Shown: piece after piece, positions 7,380-13,214 of the stretch
Position numbering within the stretch: the stretch's first letter is position 1
Layout of the letters: the number at the start of each line of letters is the position of its first letter
Assembly: GCA_963693635.1 (NCBI GenBank)
Contig: CAVOBC010000107.1
Coordinates: forward strand, 1-13,214
DNA: 13,214 nt
DNA from: CAVOBC01 sp963693635
GTDB lineage: Bacteria; Pseudomonadota; Gammaproteobacteria; Pseudomonadales; Azotimanducaceae
Reading direction: 5' to 3'
Notes under the pieces: generated by a model
The model's database searches: none
What the model was told of the DNA's origin: nothing
The model's input: the letters and a program-made list of their open reading frames with translations, nothing else
Made by a program: the position numbers and the translations under genes

Positions 7380-8261
7380 ATGAAATTACCACCAATGACG
7401 ACAGACCTCGCAGAGGCGCGGGAACACCTCGATGAGTACGGCTGCGCGCGCATCGCAAACGCCCTCTCTGCGGCCGAGCTTGCCGAGGCCCGGCGTCGCA
7501 TCGACGCGCAGGCGACCGGGGAGCGCGAGCGTTCTATTGCCTCCCATGACGGCGACCCTGAAACGCCGGGCGCCGGACCCAACCAGTGGCTCTGGAACCT
7601 CGTCAACAAAGGGCAGATTTTTCGCGACATCGTCATGAAAGATACGACCCGTGATCTGATGGGGTATCTGCTTGGGGACGCCAGCTTGCTGTCGAGCTTT
7701 AATTGCCACGTTGCGGGAACCGGCGGGTCGCCGCAGGACTTGCACCGCGACGCGGGCATGTCACCCGATTCGACGCCCTATCCCATTGTCGCGAACATCA
7801 TGTGGATGCTTGACGACTTTACCGATGCCAACGGTGCGACGCGGGTCGTGCCGGGCTCGCATCGATTCCCTACCGGGCCGAACGCAAAGGCACCCGACGC
7901 CAACTGGAGCCCCTCGAAGGGGTCGAGCGCCGCACACGAGACGACCGCAGCCGAAGGGCCGGCCGGCTCAGCCTTCGTCTTCGATGGTCGGTTGTGGCAC
8001 GGCACTGGCACGAATCGTACGGACACGCCGCGCAGGGGGCTGCTGAGCTATCACTGCCGTGGCTGGGTGCGTCAGCAGGAGAACTTCACCCTGTCTCTCG
8101 CGCCGGAGGTGCACGCGAAGTGTTCGGACGACCTGCTGCGCGTGCTCGGGTTCAGCGTTTATGGCACGCTCGGTGACGTGCGCTCGGTCGAACCCAAGTC
8201 GGCCCCCATGGGCCTTGTGCAGCGGCCAACGGCCTATGTGACCGAACTTCACCCGGCGTGA
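7380..8261 (+). CDS. PhyH (phytanoyl-CoA dioxygenase) family Fe(II)/2-oxoglutarate oxygenase
   Basis: This 293-residue cytoplasmic protein is predicted to hydroxylate an unknown substrate, using Fe(II), O2 and 2-oxoglutarate and releasing succinate and CO2. The iron-binding facial triad is visible: HxD in QDLHRDAG (His122, Asp124), with the distal His207 in RLWHGTGTNRT. Arg218 in TPRRGLLSYH is the likely 2-oxoglutarate anchor. NGATRVVPGSHRFPTG between them is the strand and loop typical of PhyH proteins. An N-terminal helical segment (LAEAREHLDEYGCARIANAL) matches the usual start of the family. Bacterial members act on very diverse substrates, so the phytanoyl-CoA name should not be taken as function. 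The gene is divergent from the quinohemoprotein across a palindrome, which suggests joint control. It converges on the second solute-binding protein with a seven-base gap. Confidence 0.92.
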   Translation: MKLPPMTTDLAEAREHLDEYGCARIANALSAAELAEARRRIDAQATGERERSIASHDGDPETPGAGPNQWLWNLVNKGQIFRDIVMKDTTRDLMGYLLGDASLLSSFNCHVAGTGGSPQDLHRDAGMSPDSTPYPIVANIMWMLDDFTDANGATRVVPGSHRFPTGPNAKAPDANWSPSKGSSAAHETTAAEGPAGSAFVFDGRLWHGTGTNRTDTPRRGLLSYHCRGWVRQQENFTLSLAPEVHAKCSDDLLRVLGFSVYGTLGDVRSVEPKSAPMGLVQRPTAYVTELHPA

Positions 8262-8268
8262 CGCCGGG
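8252..8268. terminator. Perfect hairpin over the convergent gene junction, candidate bidirectional terminator
   Basis: CCCGGCG (8252-8258) and CGCCGGG (8262-8268) form a perfect seven-base GC stem. The loop is TGA, the stop codon of the PhyH gene. The hairpin fills the gap to the convergent solute-binding protein gene, whose stop starts at 8271 on the minus strand. No T run follows on either strand, so termination efficiency is uncertain. Confidence 0.5.
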
Positions 8269-9993
8269 CTAAAACCCAAGCTCGCGTTTCAACGCCTGGT
8301 CCATCCAGATGCGCGCATAGATGGGCCCCGGGCGTTGGGCACCGGCCCTGAGTTCACCGCCATAGTTCTTCACCCACGGCCACCATGCGGTGTAGATGTA
8401 CTCCGTCGGCAGCCACAGGTACGGCGCGCGGTCCAGCATCTCGATGGTCATCGCCCGCACCATCTCCACCCGCTTGCCTTCGTCCCGCTCCAGTAGCATT
8501 TGTTTAATTGCCTCGTCCATGGCCGGATCAGAAAACTGGGACGGGTTCCAGGGGTGCCCGGTTATCAGACTCTTGCGGATGGACGTGGTGGGATTGGTGT
8601 GACCGCTTTGCATCAGGTAGCCCAGCTCATGATTGCGGGTAGTCATCACAGACAGAAACGCTGCGTACTCCATCGGCACGATTTCGACCGAAACGCCAAT
8701 CTTTGACAGGTAATCCTCCAGCAGCGGCACCAGATCCATCTCGTTGGGGCTGCAGGTGCATACCTGAACCTTGAAGGAGAACCCGTCCGGGTAGCCGGCC
8801 TCGGCGAGCAGGCGCTTCGCCTTGTCCGGATTGTAGGCGAACAGTTCCTGCACCGAAGCTGGCATTTCCGACAGGGGCTGGTAGTAGGCGTCGAACCCGG
8901 GGTGCTGAGGGTAGGCCATAAGTTCCGCATGGCCGCCGTAGAAAAGATCGACGATCTCCTGCTGGTTCACCGCCAGATTAATCGCGCGCCGCACGCGGAC
9001 GTCGTCGAAGGGTTTCTTGTCCATGCGCATGGCCATGAAGAGACCGCTGGTGGCGAGCCAGCGTGACCACTTCAGCTCCGGCGTGGTCTCCTTGAGGTGA
9101 TCGACGGCAAGCCAGCGGATGGATTCCAGTATATCCAGCTTGCCAGTTCGCAGCGCCGTCAGAATGGTCGATTCGTCCTTGATCACCCGGTAGTGGATCT
9201 CGTCCAGGTAGGGCAGCCGGTGGTCGGCCCCGGCCAGACGCTCGGTGTCCCAGTAGTCGTCGTTGCGGGCGTACGTTTGAACGTTGCTATCGATGTAGCG
9301 GGTCAGATTGAAAGGGCCGGTGCCCATGACGTTACGCCAGTCCTTGGCGTCCACCTTGGCGGTCTCGCGTGGAATGATGGCGGAATGAAACCCGTAGCCG
9401 TAACGGTACTGCCACTCGGCGTTGTACTCGTTGAAGTGGAACACCACGGTGTGGGTGTCACGGGCTTCGACGAGGGCGATGTAGTCATAGTAGCCGGTGA
9501 CCTTCTTCGGGCTACCCTCGATGTTGTAGTAGCTGTAGACGACGTCTTTAGCGTCCAGCTCACGGGTCTCCATGACCCCCGGCCGGGTCGGGAACATGAC
9601 GTCCCGTCGCAATTGGATGACCAGCGTGTTGTCGTCCTCCCAATCCCAGGACTCAGCGAGTTCGCCGCGCATGGCGTCGGTCGGAATGTAGGCCTCGGCG
9701 CGGAACGGGAATCGGCCGCCGCGGCTGACACTCTTGGTCAGGTCTCCGGCGAATAGCTGCTCGCGCACCAGACCGGTGTCGTGGTTGGTTTTCCAGACCC
9801 AATCCGACATGTCCCAGGACAGCGCGGCGAGCGTGTAGTGCACGGTGCCGATGTCGAGTTTGCCGCCGTACCGGGGCGTCTCCTCGCTCGTGATGTTGTC
9901 GGCGTGCGCGGCGACGCTGAAGACGAGGGCGCTAACGAGACAAATGAGTCGAGATCGCTTCAAGTGGGCCCCGCTCCAGTGGTTTGCGTCCAT
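8269..9993 (-). CDS. ABC transporter family 5 solute-binding protein (second, isolated)
   Basis: This is a complete 574-residue periplasmic solute-binding protein of the SBP_bac_5 family. The signal peptide has a basic KRSR segment, hydrophobic ICLVSALVFSVAA and an AHA/D cleavage site near residue 31. Hallmarks are RYGGKLDIGT, LAESWDWEDDNTLVIQLR, ELDAKDVVYSYY, the VMGTGPFNLTRY segment, DDVRVRRAINLAVNQQEIV, and NPDKAKRLLAEAGYPDGFSFKV. The start at 9993 has AAGGA eight bases upstream. The same frame is open back to an ATG at 10083, but those 30 extra codons would bury the signal peptide and lie over intergenic hairpins. Downstream it converges on PhyH and upstream it diverges from the CoA-transferase, so no permease or ATPase gene can share its operon. 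It would need a transporter encoded elsewhere. Ligand unknown; it is of a different subfamily from the protein at the left edge. Confidence 0.93.
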   Translation of the reverse strand: MDANHWSGAHLKRSRLICLVSALVFSVAAHADNITSEETPRYGGKLDIGTVHYTLAALSWDMSDWVWKTNHDTGLVREQLFAGDLTKSVSRGGRFPFRAEAYIPTDAMRGELAESWDWEDDNTLVIQLRRDVMFPTRPGVMETRELDAKDVVYSYYNIEGSPKKVTGYYDYIALVEARDTHTVVFHFNEYNAEWQYRYGYGFHSAIIPRETAKVDAKDWRNVMGTGPFNLTRYIDSNVQTYARNDDYWDTERLAGADHRLPYLDEIHYRVIKDESTILTALRTGKLDILESIRWLAVDHLKETTPELKWSRWLATSGLFMAMRMDKKPFDDVRVRRAINLAVNQQEIVDLFYGGHAELMAYPQHPGFDAYYQPLSEMPASVQELFAYNPDKAKRLLAEAGYPDGFSFKVQVCTCSPNEMDLVPLLEDYLSKIGVSVEIVPMEYAAFLSVMTTRNHELGYLMQSGHTNPTTSIRKSLITGHPWNPSQFSDPAMDEAIKQMLLERDEGKRVEMVRAMTIEMLDRAPYLWLPTEYIYTAWWPWVKNYGGELRAGAQRPGPIYARIWMDQALKRELGF

Positions 9994-10001
9994 TATTGGA
10001 A

Positions 10002-10006
10002 TCCTT
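10002..10006 (-). promoter_or_regulatory. Ribosome binding site of the second solute-binding protein
   Basis: On the minus strand this reads AAGGA, eight bases before the ATG at 9993. It supports the shorter start that places a standard signal peptide at the N-terminus. Confidence 0.5.
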
Positions 10007-10043
10007 GGATGTGCAAGTTGAAGGCGGTGGACGGTGATACGCG

Positions 10044-10056
10044 GCCGAGCGTCGGC
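10044..10056. other. Small hairpin in the divergent intergenic region
   Basis: GCCGA-GCG-TCGGC is a perfect five-base stem. A second imperfect stem follows at once, based on ACCC-TGTC-GGGT at 10063-10074 and extendable outward with one G-T pair and one mismatch. Both lie upstream of the second solute-binding protein, in what would be its leader or promoter. Confidence 0.35.
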
Positions 10057-10093
10057 GCACGTACCCTGTCGGGTGCGCGCCAATTCAATTGAT

Positions 10094-10110
10094 GTACCGG
10101 CCTGCCGTAC
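10094..10110. promoter_or_regulatory. Near-palindrome in the SBP/CoA-transferase divergent region
   Basis: GTACCGGC-CT-GCCGTAC is an inverted repeat with one unpaired C in the left arm. It lies about 100 bases from the solute-binding protein start and 150 bases from the CoA-transferase start, so it could be an operator. The rest of the 269-base region shows no convincing promoter or RNA gene. Confidence 0.3.
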
Positions 10111-10262
10111 GCGAGCGATTAAACCACAGTTGCTTCAAAACATGAGTCCGGATTAAGCGTGATGGATGTCGGCGGTCAGACCCTCCTGGCGAAAATCTGC
10201 TACCCAGCGTGCGCCCGACCGCTTAGTATTCTGAACGATCAGAGCAGCCTGGATGACACGCG

Positions 10263-11342
10263 GTGGAAGAGGTGACAGACGTCGAGGGCGGTGGACCGCT
10301 CGCGGGGATCCGGATCCTCGATCTCTCGGCGGTCGTGTCGGGACCCATGGCCACGATGGTCCTCGCAGACCAGGGTGCAGACGTCATCAAGGTCGAGCCA
10401 CCGGGCTGGGGTGATGGCATTCGCTTCCTCGGCGCCAGCAACAACGGTGTTGGTGCCATGTTCAGCATGATCAACCGCAACAAGCGGTCGATCGGCGTCA
10501 ATTGGAAACATCCTGAAGGGGTCGCCCTGCTACGCCAGCTCGCCCAGCGCTCTGACGCGCTGCTGCAGAACTACCGACCCGGCAAGCTCGACAGGGCGGG
10601 CCTCGGTTATGACGATCTGCATGCGTTGAATCCGAAGCTCGTTTACGCCTCGATCAATGGTGTAGGAGAGACCGGTCCGCACGCTGGGCAGAAAGTTTAC
10701 GACTACGTGATCCAGGGCATCTCCGGTGCAACGGATACGCAGCGCTCCGGCGAGCGCGAGATGTTCCGCACGATCGTGTATGACAAGGTGACCGCGCTCA
10801 CAGCCGCGCAAGGCATTACCGCCGCGCTGCTGGCACGCGAGCGCGGTGCTGGCGGACAACACGTGCGCCTGTCCATGCTGGACGCGGGTTTACAGTTCAA
10901 CTGGCCGGATCTCATGTGGAACTACACGTTCGACGATCCGGGCGCGCAGCTGGCCGGCGATCTCGCCGACTCGTACGAGGTGAACGAGACCGCCGATGGC
11001 GCCATCGTCTCGCATGCCCTGCAGGGCGACACCTCGGCGTACAGCACCGAGGAAATGATCGAGTTTTTTGCCAAAAACGACATGCCTGTTGGGCGCGCGA
11101 ACCGCCGCGCAGAAGTGGCCGACGACCCGCAGGTGCGCGCAACCGGCGGGCTCGTTACCTACGATCATCCGCGGGCGGGGCTGCTGCGCCAGCCCAGGCC
11201 TTCTGTCCGGTTCGAAGGTACGCCCGCAGGCATCCGCCGGCCATCGCCGGAGGTCGGCGAGCATACCGTCGAGGTGTTGTCGGAACTCGGATTGGACGCA
11301 GACGCGATGCGCGCCCTGGCGAGCCAAGGGATCATCGGCTGA
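10263..11342 (+). CDS. Family III CoA-transferase (CaiB/BaiF), shortened
   Basis: This 359-residue cytoplasmic enzyme is predicted to move CoA between carboxylic acids; some members are instead alpha-methylacyl-CoA racemases. The N-terminus is canonical: GPLAGIRILDLSAVVSGPMATMVLADQG, then ADVIKVEPPG, NRNKRSIGVNW and DALLQNYRPGKLDRAGLGYD. Asp174 in VYDKVTALTAAQG is the likely catalytic aspartate, followed by RGAGGQHVRLSMLDAG. The C-terminus has the usual DDPQVRATGGLV and VGEHTVEVLSELGL. Family members are usually near 390-410 residues. The shortfall appears to lie between GAIVSHALQGD and EEMIEFFAKNDMPVG, where the small domain is normally longer. The start is a GTG with only a weak GGAT eight bases upstream; another in-frame GTG at 10272 is possible. 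It diverges from the second solute-binding protein, and the ABC exporter follows after 104 bases. Substrate unknown. Confidence 0.9.
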   Translation: MEEVTDVEGGGPLAGIRILDLSAVVSGPMATMVLADQGADVIKVEPPGWGDGIRFLGASNNGVGAMFSMINRNKRSIGVNWKHPEGVALLRQLAQRSDALLQNYRPGKLDRAGLGYDDLHALNPKLVYASINGVGETGPHAGQKVYDYVIQGISGATDTQRSGEREMFRTIVYDKVTALTAAQGITAALLARERGAGGQHVRLSMLDAGLQFNWPDLMWNYTFDDPGAQLAGDLADSYEVNETADGAIVSHALQGDTSAYSTEEMIEFFAKNDMPVGRANRRAEVADDPQVRATGGLVTYDHPRAGLLRQPRPSVRFEGTPAGIRRPSPEVGEHTVEVLSELGLDADAMRALASQGIIG

Positions 11343-11446
11343 GGCTGTCTGACCCTGCACGTCAGCCGCCAGCTCCCATCGCATCAATTGTGGCTCCCAA
11401 CCGGCATCGCTCGCAGGTCGGCTATCGTCCCGGTAAGCTGGTCGCC

Positions 11447-13214
11447 ATGTATTTCGACAAGCGACTATGGCGGTTCACGGCCGGCGTGCGTGGCCGCATC
11501 GCGGTGTCCGTCGTGGTGGGTCTTGCCGCCGCAGTTGTGGGTGTGGCGCGCCTCGCGCTGCTCGGATGGTTGATCGCCCAGGTGTTCCGCGGCGCCACGT
11601 TCAGCGAACTCATCCCCGGCGTTGCGCTGGTGGCTGGCGTGATCGCGCTCCGCGGTGTGCTCGAATACCTGCGCACCATGATCGCCCATGGCACGGCGGC
11701 GCGGGTGCAGATGCACATACGCCGCGCGCTGTATGACAAGGCCGTGGCGCTGGGGCCCGCGTGGTTCGGCCTCGGGCACACGGCCGACGTCATGGTTTCC
11801 GTGGTTGATGGCGTCGAGCAGCTTGAGACCTATTTCGGCCAGTTCCTGCCCCAGATTGTCATCGCGACACTGACCCCGGTTGCGGTGTTCATGGTCGTCG
11901 CCTGGCTCGACCTGCCGGTCGCGCTCGTGCTGCTAACGGCGGCGCTCGTCACCCTGGTGGCGCCCATGGCCTCACACCGCCTCGATCTGCAGGCCAGTCT
12001 CGCGAGATCCCGTGCGTTCCGCGCATTCGCAGCCGAATTCCTCGACGCCGTGCAGGGCCTCGCCACGCTGAAAGCGTTTGGTCAGGCGCGCAACCGGGCC
12101 GCCTCGCTGTCGCGGCGTGCACACGAACTCGCCGACGGTACGCGGCGCGTCAACGCCACCAATGCGCTTGGCCGCGGCCTCACCGACGCCGGTATCGCTA
12201 TCGGCGCCGCGACGGCGCTCGGACTCGGCGCCTACCGCGTCGTCCAAGGCGACATGAGCATCGAAGCGCTCCTCATCGTCCTGATGATGGGCGTCGAGTT
12301 GTTCCGGCCGCTCCGGGATCTGCGGGCGCAATTACATACGGGCATGCTGGGACAGTCGGCCGCGCAGACTTTGCACCGCATGTTCGACGCGAACGCGCTT
12401 GTCACCAATGACGGCACGGCGCGCGGTCCGGTCCAGCCGAATATTCAATTCGACGACGTCACGTTCGCGTATCCGGCGACGGAAGAGGACGTGCACGATC
12501 ATCTTCAGTTCGACATTGCGGCCGGCGAACGAGTCGGCATCGTTGGCGCCAGCGGATCCGGCAAGTCGAGCATCGTGCGACTGCTCCTCAGATTCTACGA
12601 TCCGACCCAGGGCCGCATCTGTATCGACGGCATCGACATTGCCACGATGCCGCTCCAAACCCTGCATTCGGTATTCGCCGTCGTGAATCAGGACACGTAC
12701 CTCTTCCACGGCACCGTCGAGGACAATCTGCGGCTCGGCAAAGACGACGCCACGCAAACCGAACTCGAGGCCGCCGCGCGGTCGGCCAACGCGCACGCGT
12801 TCATCAGCGAGTTGCCGCAGGGCTACCGGACGGTGGTGGGCGAGCGCGGCATCAAGCTCTCCGGCGGGCAGCGCCAGCGCATCGCCATCGCCCGGGCGCT
12901 CCTTCGCGACGCGCCGATTCTGGTGCTCGACGAGGCGTTGTCCGCGGTCGATGCCGAAAACGAAGCGGTGATCCAGGACGCGCTCGATCGCCTGATGGTG
13001 GGCCGCACCACCCTCGTCTTCGCGCATCGACTGTCGAGCATCATCGGCAGCGATCGCATTCTCGTCCTCGCAGGCGGCAGGATTGTTGAACAGGGAACGC
13101 ATTCCGAACTGATAAGGGCCAGCGGTCACTATCATGCGCTCATGGGGCGGCAGGCGGCCGAGCAGAACGCGGGCGCCACACTCGTTCCCAGCACCGCCGC
13201 GTCCGACCTGCAGG
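11447..13214 (+). CDS. ABC exporter half-transporter (fused membrane and ATPase domains), 3' end outside window
   Basis: From the ATG at 11447 the frame stays open for 589 codons to the window edge. It encodes an ABC exporter subunit in the inner membrane that couples ATP hydrolysis to export. The N-terminal membrane domain has hydrophobic segments near residues 18-45, 53-72, 137-174 and 240-290. The ATPase domain has Walker A GASGSGKSS (367-375), signature LSGGQ (471-475), Walker B ILVLDE (491-496, with catalytic Glu496), D-loop SAVD, and switch His527 in FAHRLSS. All key residues are intact. The ATPase domain is essentially complete, so only a short tail is likely missing. Such proteins often work as heterodimers with a partner gene immediately downstream, which would lie outside the window. 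The frame is open upstream through the intergenic region, with an alternative GTG at 11390. The ATG is preferred because YFDKRLWRFT matches a normal N-terminus, although its ribosome binding site is weak. Cargo unknown. Confidence 0.92.
   Translation, partial: MYFDKRLWRFTAGVRGRIAVSVVVGLAAAVVGVARLALLGWLIAQVFRGATFSELIPGVALVAGVIALRGVLEYLRTMIAHGTAARVQMHIRRALYDKAVALGPAWFGLGHTADVMVSVVDGVEQLETYFGQFLPQIVIATLTPVAVFMVVAWLDLPVALVLLTAALVTLVAPMASHRLDLQASLARSRAFRAFAAEFLDAVQGLATLKAFGQARNRAASLSRRAHELADGTRRVNATNALGRGLTDAGIAIGAATALGLGAYRVVQGDMSIEALLIVLMMGVELFRPLRDLRAQLHTGMLGQSAAQTLHRMFDANALVTNDGTARGPVQPNIQFDDVTFAYPATEEDVHDHLQFDIAAGERVGIVGASGSGKSSIVRLLLRFYDPTQGRICIDGIDIATMPLQTLHSVFAVVNQDTYLFHGTVEDNLRLGKDDATQTELEAAARSANAHAFISELPQGYRTVVGERGIKLSGGQRQRIAIARALLRDAPILVLDEALSAVDAENEAVIQDALDRLMVGRTTLVFAHRLSSIIGSDRILVLAGGRIVEQGTHSELIRASGHYHALMGRQAAEQNAGATLVPSTAASDLQ

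Noticed and set aside
9994..10083. A 30-codon N-terminal extension of the second solute-binding protein
   Set aside because: It would place a non-signal Arg-rich leader before a good signal peptide, and it overlaps intergenic hairpins. The ATG at 9993 has a suitable ribosome binding site.
11343..11446. CTGAC-CCTGCAC-GTCAG stem between the CoA-transferase and the ABC exporter
   Set aside because: A five-base stem with no T run is within chance expectation for GC-rich DNA. Nothing else is seen in this 104-base gap.
12332..13135. A 267-codon minus-strand frame opposite the ABC exporter ATPase domain
   Set aside because: The plus strand carries Walker A, signature, Walker B and switch motifs in order; the antisense product is unrecognisable.
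1..13214. A mobile element, CRISPR array or phage defence system
   Set aside because: No transposase, integrase, nuclease, reverse transcriptase, spaced repeats or terminal inverted repeats were seen. All recognised genes are metabolic or transport genes.

Overview
The window looks like chromosomal DNA of a GC-rich Gram-negative bacterium, most likely a member of the Pseudomonadota. The evidence is an exported c-type quinohemoprotein, a lipoprotein with an outer-membrane-type sorting signal, two exported solute-binding proteins, and a gene set (Baeyer-Villiger monooxygenase, PhyH dioxygenase, CaiB/BaiF CoA-transferase) typical of catabolically versatile proteobacteria. Genus cannot be read from the sequence. 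I see no tRNA, rRNA, CRISPR array, transposase or integrase.

Layout, left to right: (1) a family 5 extracellular solute-binding protein on the minus strand, whose 3' end runs off the left edge; (2) a 237-base divergent intergenic region with a 12-G homopolymer and an inverted repeat; (3) a plus-strand pair, a flavin Baeyer-Villiger monooxygenase followed by a right-handed beta-helix lipoprotein; (4) a convergent minus-strand cytochrome c / PQQ beta-propeller dehydrogenase of the polyvinyl-alcohol-dehydrogenase type; (5) a 156-base divergent region with a perfect 14-base palindrome, then a plus-strand PhyH-family Fe(II)/2-oxoglutarate dioxygenase; (6) a second, different family 5 solute-binding protein on the minus strand, ending 7 bases from the dioxygenase with a perfect hairpin over the junction; (7) a 269-base divergent region with several small hairpins, then a shortened family III CoA-transferase; (8) an ABC exporter half-transporter that runs off the right edge. 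No gene-free stretch exceeds 300 bases.

The genes change strand often, so they do not form one operon. Shared themes are uptake (two solute-binding proteins, no permease in view), periplasmic alcohol oxidation (quinohemoprotein), cytoplasmic ketone-to-ester oxidation (BVMO), hydroxylation (PhyH), CoA activation (CaiB/BaiF) and efflux (ABC exporter). A plausible but unproven reading is an accessory region for catabolism of a secondary alcohol or ketone compound. The least understood parts are the beta-helix lipoprotein with its six-cysteine tail, the isolated second binding protein, and the G-tract upstream of the BVMO.
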